In this document: one piece after another, positions 29,351 to 41,599 of the stretch
Position numbering within the stretch: position 1 is the stretch's first letter
Layout: each line of letters opens with the position of its first letter
Source: Chara braunii
Lineage: Eukaryota > Streptophyta > Charophyceae > Charales > Characeae
Direction of reading: 5' to 3'
Length of the DNA: 48,104 nt
NCBI GenBank assembly: GCA_003427395.1
Contig: BFEA01000019.1
Coordinates: 1,604,805-1,652,908 of the forward strand
Position numbers and translations under genes: made by a program
Notes under the pieces: generated by a model
What the model saw: only the letters and a program-made list of their open reading frames with translations
Databases searched by the model: none
What the model was told of the DNA's origin: nothing

Positions 29351-29950
29351 ATTTGGACAGATTCCATGCTTTCCACTTGAGTAAAATTATCCCTTGAGTT
29401 CTTCATCGTGGTGACTTCAGACTGTTTTCTTTTACCCATGGAGACTGTGTAATCGATGAGTGTCGCATACTTCCTTTCTCTGTTGCCATACTTTCAACCT
29501 ATGGACAAAGGATATGGATTTTGGCCCTCAGGAGTGGAATGCCACTCAAGACAAGCTTGGGGACGACTTTCATCTGTCCGTTGGTCAGTCTGGTCTCTTC
29601 CCTGATTAACCCTGGGTGAAATCAGCTCTGAGGATTTCTGGTTCCTGATCGGTGTCCTCTTTAAGTTTTTACCTCCGTATTTTGTGCGTCATTTGGCTGT
29701 CTTGCACTTACCTTCTGGAACCACCTTGAGGACCTGAAAGAAACCTGGATCACCATCTTTTGCCGCGAGCCAAATGCCCAAGTGCCCTGAGCTCAGCAAG
29801 TCCATCGATAGAAGCAACATTCTCGATGGTGCAGGGGTTGCCTCAATAACTTGCTAGGTGTTTCAAGTGATCTGCTATGTTGTGCAGGTGCCTAAGCCTC
29901 TGGATCATCTCCCTTGCAGGATTCTACTTTCAAACTCGTAAGCTTTGGAA
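29351..29950. other. Non-coding stretch, no recognisable gene
   Basis: Apart from a few codons of LINE-5 at its left edge, I see no motif, RNA gene or repeat. Confidence 0.45.
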
Positions 29951-30060
29951 ACCGGGTCCAACTCCCCACCAATAGATGGAGCGGGTTTAAAAAAAAAAAA
30001 AAAAAAAAACTTTCTGGTAATTATGTAAGGGACCCGTTTCCAGCAGGTGCAGCTCCCCAC
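29951..30060 (+). mobile_element. Tail repeat R, copies 4 and 5
   Basis: AACCGGGTCCAACTCCCCAC then CAATAGATGGAGC and an A-tract (29989-30009), followed at 30030 by GACCCGTTTCCAGCAGGTGC and AGCTCCCCACTCAT with a short A-rich end. These are two truncated tandem copies. Confidence 0.65.
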
Positions 30061-30397
30061 TCATAAAAAACAAGGGGACCCGCCGCAGCTCCACGTGCGG
30101 CGGAGAGCAGTTCGGAAGAATTTGAAGAAAGGATGCACTCAGTCGAAAATTGCAATTTTCGTACCGTTTCCACAAATTGAAACCACATTTAAAAGCAATT
30201 TTAGATGAAAATAAAAAAACAAAAATGATGGAAAAAAGTCAGGGAAAAAAAAAAAAAAGAATCTAATGTAGGATACGGTTGAAGAAAAATACGTTTTTTT
30301 TACTCCCAAAAAAAAAAAAAAACAACGCATAACTGAATGTAGTTTTTTTCCTAAATAGCACGTATTTTAATGTACTAAATAAAAATGTAAAAACCAA

Positions 30398-30570
30398 CTA
30401 ATGTCGTTGCCCTTTTTTGTAAAAAAATAAATTAAAAAAATGATCAACGTCGTTGCCCTTTTTTGCAAAAAAAAAAAAAAACAATCAACGCCGTTGTCCT
30501 TTTTTTGTAAGCGCAAAAAAAAAAAAAAAAAAAAAACAATCAGCGCTGTTGCCCTTTTCCGTAAACCAAT
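30398..30570. repeat. Tandem CGTTG-CCCTTTT / poly(A) repeat, four units
   Basis: AATGTCGTTGCCCTTTTTTG, AACGTCGTTGCCCTTTTTTG, AACGCCGTTGTCCTTTTTTT and AGCGCTGTTGCCCTTTTCCG occur about 40-55 bp apart. Each is followed by A-rich runs of varying length. The ORF through it is not considered real. Sequence 30570-30900 holds nothing I can name. Confidence 0.75.
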
Positions 30571-30901
30571 GTTGTACGTAATGGAGAACCCTCTTCAGTA
30601 CAACAACTGTTCAACAACATTAAGCGATCTCTGAGACAGATTATCTATACAGATTGGAGAAAAAAAGTGAACAGAGTGGTGGGTTGCAGAGTTGGGGTCC
30701 ACCGGTTCAAGAAACATTGGGCAATGTGCCCTCAGCTAGTATCAATTGACGGTTGTACTGGCGACATCTTGTTTGGGCCTTTTTTGCAGCAATACGCATG
30801 AATGTTGTTACTTCTGTTATTTGAGTCCTACTTTGTTATAAGGCTTGTTGTTGCTTCAGTGTTTTTTTTTAACTGTAGGGTGTACCATTTTTATAGCTTA
30901 G

Positions 30902-31115
30902 TTTTTTTTTGTTTTTTTTTTTTAAACCACCAGTACCTCCGAGCCTGTTTTTGCTGAACTTGAATTATGCTGCACACCAGATTTCGGCGAGCCTGTGTCC
31001 TGCGGGACTTTTCGTTTTTGTTGTTGTTGTTGTTGTTTTTCCTCGAAAAGCAGTGTTTTCACTTGTGGCGCGTCGGCCTCCGGTTGCATCCGACGAAGGG
31101 ACGCACGTTAGGGCG
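30902..31115 (-). mobile_element. SINE-like element S1, copy 2 (minus)
   Basis: The T-tract 30902-30923 is its tail. The complement reads GCCACAAGTGAAAACAC, a linker with a (CAA)n run, ACACAGGCTCGCCG, TAATTCAAG and AAAAACAGGCTCGGAGGTAC then TGGTGGTTT. It parallels copy 1 at 1520-1699. A 14-bp inverted repeat (TCGGCCTCCG / CGGAGGCCGA) lies at 31074-31157. It is directly downstream of the gag-protease A-tract. Confidence 0.6.
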
Positions 31116-31165
31116 GGGTCCCTGTGGGTGGTAGCATGGTCGGAGGCCGACTCGCGTTTTGGAAA

Positions 31166-31191
31166 TTTTTTTTTTTTTTTTTTTTTTTTTT
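31166..31191 (-). other. 26-nt A-tract terminating gag-protease
   Basis: The T-run on plus (31166-31191) is a poly(A) on the coding strand, falling just after the protease-like region and just before SINE-like S1. It could be a retroposed mRNA tail, or the start of an unrelated retroposon. Confidence 0.7.
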
Positions 31192-33386
31192 GGCCTATGA
31201 CGGGCGTGTCGTTTTGCCGGCGACCGGTACTGCGGATTGGAGTCCACACGTGTGGCAACGGATGGAGAGAGGCGCACGGATAGACCCAGTTTTTGGGTCA
31301 CTTTATCCTCACAGATGGTAGACTCAGACCCGTCGTCTACTATAGCTTTCATCCTTATCCCATTGACGGTGGCGTTCAACTTTCCGTTACCAAAAACATA
31401 GAAATAATCGCCTCCACCATCATTGGTTTCTACATGCTCTACTCCTCCTTTCTCCGCTGCTAGAACGAATGTCTTCGTTTCTATCTTCGGCTCGCTTGAA
31501 GCCGCAGCCTCCGCTAGTGGCACCTTAGCCTTCTTCATCATTGCTATTAGCTCATCTCCCGCTGGTCCACAACTGACTATGAATTCTTTCAAGGTAATAG
31601 GAATGGGCATATCCATAGCCCTCCTTAATGGCTCTCTCAAATCTACCTCATCCAGTGAACTTTTCAAGTGAAACTTCTTGGCCCCTCTTTTTCTAGGGGA
31701 CTGAGGTGACTTGGGCGACTCCACTTGCTCATCCACTATTGGTTGGTCTTGGTCTTCTTTCTTTCCTTTACTCGATTCGCCAACACCCTGAGTGCAAGCG
31801 TAAACTTCACCATTATCCTCTGTTTCTTCAAACTTAATAGAAAAAATCCTCATCCCAGGACTTTCCGGTAGCTCTTCAAGATCCTCCTCAAATGTCACTC
31901 GGGAAACCTTCGCTGCCGCTGACTCTTGTGTTTGTTTTCCCTTTGCCTCATTCATCCTTCGCCTTCTGATATCTACATTGATTTTCATCGAGGGTAGGAA
32001 CGGCACTGGCTTCCCTTCATCCGCCCACATCACATACTTCCGATCATCTAACTCGATGATGCCTTTCGTCAGAGCTTCCATCATCGCACGACAGTCCCTC
32101 TTTTGGTGGTCCTCATCCCCACAGTAGATACAGGCCTTACTATTTCAAGTCCGCTTCGGACTAGGGTCCCCGCGATTCTCCGTTCGGTGAGCGGCTCGAG
32201 TCGGGGTCTCTTCCTTTCTTTGATTACTACTTTGTAACTTCTCCACCGCCGCCTTCAGAACTTCTATCTGCTTCACCATGTCCTGCTCTCGTCTTTCAGA
32301 CCTCCTAACCTCTATCTCTTCCTTCGTCTTCCACCGGCTATCTTTCATGTTGGACCACTTGGAAGAGGTCCCCCATTCTCCGTCGTTCCTTTTTCAATCT
32401 CCTCTTCCTCCTTTCTTCCAATCGTTGTCGCCTATGATCGACTCCCCCCTCCTAGGCGAGCCTGTGCCGACATCCCTTCCTTCAATTCGGGGTCTTCTAT
32501 CCTCATACTGAGGTCTTCCTCTCCCATTGTCCGCAGTTACTTCCTTCCCTAGTTTATCGAGGATCCTTGCGAGGTGTGCTTTAGCGCTTTGTCCCTCTGT
32601 ATCGTGGACTAAAAGCTTGACTTGACCGAACATTACCCTGGACGGAAGATCCCTCATGATCTTATCGCGTTTCTCTTGGGATAAGAACCCTAAAAATATC
32701 CCGCATCGCTCTATCTCCCCCATAAACCCTCCTTCTACCAGGGGATTAGACGCCTTCTCGTATCTCCTCGCAAACGCCACTAGACTCTCGTCTTCTTAAG
32801 TCTTCATCATTTTTAAGTCGTCTATTGAGTAAGAGGTCTCGTCACATGCGAAGACTCTAGCAACTCTCTCCCTGAACGTCAACCAGCGCCAATTATCGGG
32901 GATAGCGTCCCTCACTTCACGGTCTATCTTTGGAGCCGTATGGTGGAGGAAGTTCACTATCATATCTTGATCACTCCATTCTGCCCGCATTCCTAACACT
33001 TCCGAATCATCTAGGAATTCCGTGACATTTTTCCCTGTAAAGATTGTCTGAACTCCAGCCAGCCCGGGGGATTGTAACGCTGGGGTCCCTAGGAAGGGAG
33101 ACACATAAGTGCCTGGCGCATACGCCATGGAATAAGGGTCCCTCCTGTAAGGCTCACTCGCGACCTCTCTATAAGGTTTTCTTACCCCAGGATCCTCAAA
33201 CCTTGCCATCTTTGTCCTGCTCAAAGCTTCTTTCCTCCAGCCTTCGCTCCTAGAGCTCCGTCCCTCCGGCTCCTTGACACGTGTATCTAGTTCTCTTAAG
33301 ACCCTCCTTATTCTCTCTGCGTCGTTGTCCACGTCGACGCTCATTTTTCTGTCTGGACTATTCGTTCTCGATTCCTGTGTTTTCAT
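31166..33386 (-). pseudogene. Ty3/gypsy-like gag-protease, three in-frame stops
   Basis: One frame runs from 33386 to the A-tract at 31191 with no indel but stops at 32796 (TAA), 32394 (TGA) and 32145 (TGA). The N-terminal part has the capsid-like stretch FTGKNVTEFLDDSEVL and NWRWLTFRERVARVF. A perfect CCHC zinc knuckle, CIYCGDEDHQKRDC, lies at about 32085-32130. Near the end is an aspartic-protease-like site, MKAIVDDGSESTICED (Asp-Asp-Gly-Ser rather than Asp-Ser/Thr-Gly). No RT, RNase H or integrase follows, because the frame runs into a 26-nt A-tract. Gag packages RNA and protease matures the polyprotein in this family. LTRs were not found. Confidence 0.8.
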
Positions 33387-33457
33387 TTCACCCCCTATTG
33401 AGGTTAGATAAGCTCCTTCTCCGTTTATCCTTCCTAACTAATCCTTGAACACCCTAT

Positions 33458-36400
33458 CTAGCTTTCGGCCACACTCCTTAAAGCGACTAGGATCCTTTCA
33501 GTAGATTCGTCCAACAATTCTTGCACCTCTTCGAAGTCAGTGTCTTGTTCTTCCGCCCTGATTACCGAAGCAGTGGTCGACAGAGCCTTCGTATAACGCG
33601 AGTTAGCTTCCAAGGTTCTCAGGGAGACTATGTCAATCATGTCGTTGGAAAACTCTTCAGGCTCACGAATGTCCTCGCTTAGTCTAGTCTTTGCCTCCAC
33701 TATAGTCTCTCTCCACTCCTTGAAAAGTCGCTTTCCTCCAAATTGCGTCGTATGGATGTCAATCTTTGCCAATCGGAGTTCGTCTGCCGCCTTCCAGATA
33801 GCACAGATCCTAGCTTATTTAATTGTTTTTCTAGTCGCCTCAGTTTCTTCCTCCTGACTCAGCCTTTCGTATTGTATCACTTCTACCCTAGCTCGCACAA
33901 GGGACAGTTCAATTTTTGCTCCCCCGATTAGCTGATACTTCCTGGTCTCGCCTCCGGTACTAGTCATTCCTCCTCTCTTCGTTTTCTGTACGGATCTCTC
34001 TTATCCTCCTTGCTAGAAACTCCTCCCTCCAGTTTATTATATTTTCTCTTTCCTCCTTATAGACTAAGGTTAGCTCCTCAACCTTCTATTCAAGCACCCG
34101 TAATTCTTGCACGTTCGTAGAGCCACTCCATTCCTTATACCTGTCCACTAATTGTACTATCTTATCGTTTATCGAGTCCGAGTATGTTTCTAGTAATGAG
34201 TTAACCTTCTCGTCACTTCCTGTCATACGCGGGATTCTGCTTCTTGGACTGTCTCGTCCTTCTCCACTTCGTACCTCAGTCATCCTTGAGACCAAACCAT
34301 CACATCATAGATTATTCTTCTCTCTGCTCTCACCAGCTCCAGAACCTTAGGTCTCTCCCTCTCAATTGCCCTTCGGGCAAGTTGTCTGTAACCCTGTTCG
34401 TCTAGAGACCTGGTCAACCGAATTCTGATGACTGATGTCACTTTGCCAGCGAATGACACTCGATTCACCTCTTCCTCTTCAGTTAGTGCTCCCGACACCA
34501 TTGAGTTCGTCTTGCGCCCTCTTCACCTTCCATACGAGGTCTATTACGGCTGACCATTCATTGTTAGCGAGCGTAAGCCCTTCAACTGGCGGCGACGATA
34601 TTCCGATGAAAGGCCTAACGTAGGTACTCCACGAGAAATTCGCTCTTAATCGTTGGAGTCTTCTCTTCTCGTCATGCACTATGTTCGAGGCCCGTTGCCA
34701 ACAACGACCTTTTTCGTCTTCCTTAAACCTATGTTGCGGCACGTATATTCCCACATTATACTCATCAAGGTTGATGAAGTAGTAGGTGATGACATACATA
34801 CCATCAATCCCCTATCCCTGACTCTTGAGACCTTCATATCTGATGATCTCATAGGGGACTACAACTCTTTTTGATATGCTGTTAAGGGAACGAACCAACT
34901 TCTCTGATTCCTTCTTATCCAACCTTCTACACCTTCTCATTTTCAGTCACGATTTTCGGCTCTTCTTCTAGTCCAACCCTAACCTCGGACGTGTCCTAAT
35001 CCCTAACCGCTCTAAGGACTCCTACCAACCTGCCTCCGTCATCCCTTATCTCATGCTCACCTTCGATTCCGAACAGGCCTGTGTCAAGGTAGAGCTCTCC
35101 TTCTTGATCTCGTAGGCAAGAGGTTCCTCTCTTAATCTCTATCAACCCTGTTTCAACAGATCGAACTCTCCTACAGATCCACGTGCCTAGAGTACGCAAG
35201 TCCTCCTGGGTCCATTCCGTCAAAAGTCTGAGCAGCTCTCGGGACCTCCACCTATCATGGTCACGCTGTTTTAATTCACTTGATATATCCCCCCCAGGCT
35301 GGCTATTCTCGTTTCCTCTGGCCATTCGGGTTATGATGCCGGTTTATGAAATCAATTATTAGACCTCGCCCGATGCCTATCAATGCTTCGTAAGGAATCC
35401 GCAGCCTAGGCAAGTCTTCAAAGATCCTGATTTCGGTACTCCAAGCGACTTCTTTTCTTAAGGAAAGGAACCTATCCTTCTCGTCTTCCACCACTTCTCT
35501 CGCTCTTTACCAGCAACATCCATACACTAAATCTTCTGGCCTCTCTGTTGGTAAGTAAATGTCTACGTCTCTTACCTCAGTCCCTAGGAAGCGCGCGGTC
35601 ATAACATAAAGGCGGCTTAGTTCCCATGCGCTGTCGACCATCTCATAGGCTTCCACCTCATACGGAAACTCCTCCCTTTTTCCTAGGGTACTCAAGGATG
35701 CATACTCCGCATCAAACTTCTCCTGCGGGGGTCGGTTCCCAGCGATGATCTTGTTATCCCACTCCTCAAGTTCCTCTGCAGACTTCTTATGGCTTACTCG
35801 TTCATGGCCCAACATTTTTGCCACGCCCGCCTAACACAACCGGACTCGTTCCCTGACCAGACGATAGTATTTCCTCCCAGAGGTCCTTAGTCTTTCCACC
35901 TTCAGTAGATAACTAATCTTGGTTTGGTTGGTAATTACCCTTAAAGTCGACTCCCTCATACGATCCGGATAAGGTTGTATGAGTTCAAACTCTTCAAGCC
36001 CAAAGAGATCTATATTAGGAATTCGGAGGGCCCCTTCAACTTTTACCATTCTCCCTTCTACTATGACCCCGAAGGAGAACTATTCTCTAAGACCCGGCAT
36101 CCTCATTGACCCCAACTCCTTGCTCTGAGCGCCATATTAATTAAAGGCTCCTTGTTTTTGCCATCAGTAAAACTGTCAGGTAGACTAGGTTCGGGTATGT
36201 CGTAAAACAACACGGGGGTCTCGTCACTAAACACCTCTTTCCCCTTCTTCTCTAATTCCCTCCTTTCCTTACTGATTATATCTCTAATCTAGTTCTTAAG
36301 CGACTCGCGATCAGTCCCTCTCTCCCTTAGCAGAGGCACGTATGGGCGGACGTCGTATTCTCCCGTGTCGAGATGCTTTATTACCAAGACATAAGCTTTC

Positions 36401-38514
36401 CCCGGAGCATGACTTTCTTCTAGAGATATACAACTCTCTATTTTGTAAGGGAAGACCCCCCCACTAGTGAAGGGGACTAAGGCATCCAGGGCAGTCGTAA
36501 TCCTAGGGCAATAACCAGCCATTTCCCAGCTTCTATCGTCCTCTAAGTCCAGACTTGCATGTCCCTCGACATAGAGTTCCCTACCATGCTCACCCTAGGC
36601 CCCCAACCGTGGCCATTGCGCTTCCCACATTTCCTCCTTGTTAATGAATAACGGTTCCTCAGGCCAGTCTTCCTGCTGATGCTCCTCTTCCTCGTCCTCG
36701 TCCCAGTCCCCGACTCGCCTATAATACGAGCGCAGCTCGAAGAATCCCAGGAGAGACACCTCCCTAACCGATGGGCCGAACCCCCTCCCACTAAACAGCT
36801 CTGCCAACCCTGCTAGATGACTAGGTGACTCCCGTATACCCCTCTCGAAGGAAGCCCATAATTCAACCGGTTGGTCCTGGTCAGGTGCTCGCCTCAAGCT
36901 CCTAGGTGAAGCTGCTCTAATCAGCTCAACTAGTTCTAGACCTTCGTTGCCAAACCGGGGCCCCTCCTTCCAGAGAGCGTAATAGGCGTGGTGTTCGTCA
37001 CCACTACGTAGGAGGTCCTGGATTTCTAGAAAACTTAGGTGTACCTGGACCAACCGGTCAAGCCCTCCAAAATACTCCTCCAAGACAAATAGCGGAATGG
37101 GGAGCCTCAATGCCTTCTCCGAGTGTGGTAAAAACTCTCCCCGGGCTAGACGGAGGGACACCGTGACTGATCTAAATGCTCCTCTTAAGCTGAGCTCCTC
37201 CTCCCGGTATTTCTCCACCACCTCCTAAAGTATGTCTATAGCGGGAGTTTCGTCCTCCCACGTATACTGATCAAGACTAGGTATTACCCCAAAGTTCTTA
37301 CCGCGCGTGCCTTGCTCCACCGCCCTACGAATGATTTTCGAGAGTTTGGACGTTTGGTAGTAGAGGACACCCTTAACCGCCAAGTCCACCGATCCCTGAA
37401 CCACTCTCCCTCGTCTATCCCTATCGAAAGCCACAAGCGGCACCACCAACAACCAAACGCCCGACCGCAACAGTATTGACCTCCAGGGCCTATCCACTCT
37501 GCCGACCCCTGCCACCAAAGGCGATCTACCTGGCAATGTAAACTCTACCCAATCTTCGTCCACGAATTTCGGCTCTCCGTATCCGAACTGTTCCAATTCT
37601 ACCGGATGCTCGACCCTACAGTGAGACATCAAGGCATCGTTTGTCCTTCCGTTCAGTATCCGGGCCCTATCTACCTCTGCACTTATCTCGGTCTCTCGTA
37701 GCTCCTCCCGGATGCGGAACACAATACGGCGTAGCTCCCTACGAGTGGGAATTGGCCTGTCCAAGCAGTAAGTAAGGAGCCACGCAAGCTCGACAGTAGA
37801 CGTCCCCAGTCGGACCGCTCTCTGTACTACCATTAAAAGTCTCTGGTGCACCACTCCGGTACCGAAAACCAGCCCCGTCAAAAACCTAGGGACCGTCTCT
37901 GATCTCACAGAGGTCGCTCTAGGAAGCTCCCAATCATATGCAAACCTCACAGTGTAGACTGCAACGGTATCTACTCCATTCCCCTGAGCGAACTCTCTAA
38001 AGATCCGGGCACCAAACCTCCGACCTAACGCTGCCAAACAGAGGAGGGTCGGATAACGCCTGGTAGTATCTATCACGAGACACTCCCACTCTCTCCCCGA
38101 CAAGTATAGCCTCATGCTCACATCTGCTCGTAAGGGCGCTGCCTCCCTGTCTCTTCTGACACAGGCCCTAGTTTCGGCCTCTATTCTCACCCACAGGAAA
38201 ACACCGTCTCGTACTATTAATCCCTCCTCTTTGGTAGGTCTGTATTTGCTCTTCCCTTTCAGGGGCAAGCTAATCACGTCGCAAGAGCCCCTCTCTCCGA
38301 CCAAGGATATTTGAGAAGCCGACTCGATATATACCATTCCTAATCAAGAAACCAAGCGGAACCCTCAATAAATCTCTCCCTGTGTGACTATCGGACTGTT
38401 GAGCTCATAGACCCCCACGACAGGCCCCCTCTGATCCTTCCTGTAACCCTCCAAGACGTCAACAGGCTTAGGGGAGAACCGCCCTCTGGCGTATCTCCCC
38501 CTACCCTCGTGTCA
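33458..38514 (-). pseudogene. Unrecognised long coding region upstream of gag, stop-interrupted
   Basis: About 5 kb of coding-like sequence on the gag strand. From about 38511 to 36115 one frame is kept, with stops only at 38365, 38344 (TGA), 37225, 36595 and 36289 (TAG), and sensible protein on both sides of each. The longest stop-free piece is 370 residues (38337-37225), with LLTYCLDRPIPTRRELRRIV and LVFGTGVVHQRLLMVVQRAV. An acidic patch DWDEDEEEEHQQEDWPEEP lies near 36680. Coding sense then shifts frame (about 36060-35303, 35325-34996, 34880-34479, 34501-34086, 33900-33458), ending in a Glu/Lys/Arg-rich, probably coiled-coil part just before gag. I recognise no domain. It may be an extra ORF of the gag-bearing retrotransposon or an unrelated decayed gene. 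Confidence 0.6.
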
Positions 38515-39660
38515 AGGAAGAGGTCGGATCAGTGTACCATCATCGTTGGCCTACCTCTCTTACCGCGACCTGAGCACGAGCTGGCCAACTCATGTGCTCG
38601 AGGGTGCATCGAAGTCACACGCGGATAAGAAGGCGGTGTCTCACTCGTGCATCCTCACTCCTATCCATGCCTCTACTCGTTCTCATCTCAGGCATGGTCT
38701 CTCATCCCGACTCGTGTAGTGTATGAACCCGCCCAACTATCCATCCGGATCAGCTAGCCTATCTAATCCTGCCCATCTCCTTACAATCTGGGGCGCTTCT
38801 CCCCTCCCCTTCAGACCCTTCAAGTTCTTCCCCTGCTTACAATTTTCTCTCTAGGAATTGATATCAGGGTGGACTGACAAATGGGGTGGGAAAATCAGAA
38901 GGACCCCTCTCAATCACCCGGAAATAGCAGAAACGAAATGCGAGACGAAATCACGAAATGCGAAAATCACAATCTCACCGGACCGATCGCAAGCTGACAA
39001 AGTGTCGCATCGCCCGGTATCTCGTCTTCTGCTACCCACCGGTAGGTTGATCGCTCGTAGCGTGTACAGGTCTCCGTCGCAGTCTCGTCCTCTCACGTAC
39101 CCGCAGTTACAGGTGGACCGAAGTCCCGAGAGGCAGCCTCCTCCGGCAACGGTGCCACTGTCGACCGGTAGAAGGGTTCTGCCGGCCTCCAACACAAACC
39201 CTATGACTCACGCCACGTCTGTCACCCACGGGAGGGTTGGTTGGGGCCCCCGTAACCTGCACAAGTCACTTCAGTACACATCCAAGACAAAGTGCCACGC
39301 AGACTGACTCGAAGCCACGTGATGCAAGTCTCAAAGAGCAGGCAGGAAAAAGAACAATATCAGGGTCTCCATTTAGTCAAGTACAATGGGGTGCTCTGCA
39401 CAGCTCCCGATCTCAAGTGAAGTCCCCCTGTCTATGTGCGTGGGGTCTGTTTGAGTGCCTACGGAACGCGTGGATAACCTCCGCCTAACCCTCCCCCTCA
39501 CGAGGGCTCGCCGATACCTCGCACGCCTGTCCCACGGGATGGTGATCGAGCTCTCTGTGTCAGACGTCTCCTCCCTCGCCCATCGAGGCCATAGCTCAAG
39601 CTCGGTCGAGACCATGCCTCGCTGGGAACCCGATCCGATAAAACCACGTTCTCGAGGCCC
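38515..39660. other. GC-rich stretch, no recognisable gene
   Basis: Mixed GC-rich sequence without an identifiable coding motif. It could contain the 5' untranslated region or LTR of the element to its left, but no terminal repeat was found in the window to confirm this. Confidence 0.4.
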
Positions 39661-40740
39661 GTTGGTGGAAGTACCTTTTCAAAGGCCCGGTTCGGGCTCG
39701 TGCCTCTTCGGCCCGAACAAAGCTCGGATAGGCCCGCCTGAGTCACTAGGCGCCGTAGGAATGTCAAAGGGCTCAAAAGTCAAAGTACCCCTTCGATAGC
39801 CTGGTTCGGACTCGTGCCTCTTCGAAGCCGTCAAAGCTCGGATATGCCCGCCTGAGTCACTAGAGCGCCGTAAGAATGTCAAAGGGCTCAAATGTCAAAG
39901 TACCCCTTCGAAAGCCCACTTCATGGTCGTACCTCTTCACAAACATACCCCTTGGAAAGCCCACTTCACGGTCGTACCTCCTCGCGAACGCGCCTCTTAG
40001 AAAGCCCGGTTCAAGAATATGCCTCTCCGGATGTCTCACTTCGGGCGTACATCTTTGGAGGATGCCCTTTCGTAAGTACTCCTTCTCAAGGCCCAGTTTG
40101 GGAATTGTCCCTTGGGTGTCCGCGGGCCTCGAGATGTCCAGCTGATGACCCTAAACCTCCGTGAGCCCTTTAGGAAGTCCGAATCACGAAGTGCCCCTTC
40201 GGAAAGCCTGGTTCGGAAAAGTGCCCCTTGGAAAGGCCCGGTTCGAGACGCGCCCCCTCGAAGTGGTCGGTTTGGGAGGTGCCTCTTCCACGGGAAGTGT
40301 GGCCAAAACACCTGTTCGAGTGCCCTTGAGGAAATGGGTCCCGAGTATCCTCTCGAGAGCCCTTGGAGAGTGGGCCAAAACACCGTTCCGGCGCCTATGG
40401 AGAATGTCCTACTCACGGAGTCAGGCCCCTGTTCAAAAGGGTGCCTCTTCAAAAAGGCCCGGTTCGGGAGTGCCTCGTCAGAAAGCCTGGTTCAGGAAGG
40501 TATCCCTACGGCGTGTCTCTTCACATCGCGCCCTTTCGGATGGTCCGATCCGATAAAGTTCCTCTTCGAAGTCCCTTCTCACGGCGTGCTCCCTCGGATG
40601 GCCCAGTTCGGGATGTGACTCTTCAAACTGCGTCTCTTCCAGACGAGCGAGCTCGAAGTGTGAGAGTGGCATCCGTCCGCGTGCCCGCTTCACGAGTCCG
40701 TTCAGCCCAATAACCCGACCGCCCAAGTGATCAAACAGCG
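39660..40740. repeat. Degenerate GC-rich tandem array, about 30-bp basic unit
   Basis: Units of the form GTGCC(C/T)CTTCGRAAGCC(C)GGTTCGGRA recur about every 30 bp with heavy divergence. A higher-order 114-bp duplication is visible at 39701 and 39815, with shared TGAGTCACTAG, GAATGTCAAAGGGCTCAAA and GTCAAAGTACCCCTTCGA. Frames across it read as Pro/Arg/Ser-rich repeats and are not taken as genes. Confidence 0.75.
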
Positions 40741-41194
40741 TCCAGAAAGGCCCCTTTCATTCAAAGATCCGCTTGCGCCCAACAGTCCTGTTGAGCTTCG
40801 GTGATCAGACAGCGCCCAAACGGCCTGTTATGCCCGTAGTTCCGCTTGGTATCCCGATAGCATTCAACAGTGCCTCCCACGATACTGCGTCCGTGCTCAT
40901 ACGGAAGTGCCACCTGTTCGATGTGCGAAGTCGCTCGCACGTATCCACGCGGCTGCAGTTACCTCCGCAGTCGCACGCTGTTCATCCAGTCTCACCCCGC
41001 GAGCTCGTTGGAATCAATCCCCGCGGAAGGCTTCAGCTTACTACCTCTCGCCAAGCGGGGCGGGTACGCGCACAAGTCCACGTCTTTGTTCCTCTCGCGG
41101 GGCGACGTCCAAGTTCCCCCTTTTCCAATCAGCCGAGCTGGTGGTCCTCGCTCCCTCGATTCGCCTCGCGGCGTTCCCCGCTTCTCCGATCCGA

Positions 41195-41595
41195 GGGCGC
41201 GCGGGTGACCCCGCAACCAATCCGCAGGCGCGCAGGCAACCCCGCTATCGACCAGTAGGTGCGCGGGTGTTCCCGCAATCAGTCGTCGGTACGCGGGTGT
41301 TCCCGCTACCAAATCGCCGGCGCGCAAGCAACCCCGCTATCGACCAATAGGTGCATGGGTGTTCCCGCTATCAGTCGTAGGTACACGGGTGTTCCCGCTA
41401 TCAATCCGCTGGTGCGCAGGCGATCCCGCTATCGATCAGTAGGTGCGCGTGCGTTCTCGTTCTCAACCCGTAGACGGTCAGATGATCTCGCCATCAATCC
41501 GTAGGCGCGCGGATGTTCCCGCTCTCAATCTGCAGGTGCGTAGATGATCTCGCCATCAATCCGTAGGTGCGCGGATGTTCCCGTATCTCGTGCGG
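41195..41595. repeat. 30/31-bp GC-rich minisatellite
   Basis: At least ten units start with CCCGC(T/A)(A/T)YC and contain (A/G)GTGCGCGGGTGTT-like ends. Their lengths are 30 or 31 bp with no unique spacers between them. In the plus strand it encodes a repeating Arg/Pro/Val-rich peptide, probably by chance. Confidence 0.85.
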
Positions 41596-41599
41596 GTGC

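Noticed and set aside
31166-31258. Continuation of the protease frame past the A-tract (poly-Lys then a basic tail)
   Set aside because: The sequence after the A-tract belongs to SINE-like S1 and the reading frame is only accidentally open.
41195-41595. Possible CRISPR-like array, because units are about 30 bp
   Set aside because: Units are contiguous and diverged, with no unique spacers between conserved repeats, and the context is eukaryotic. It is a minisatellite.
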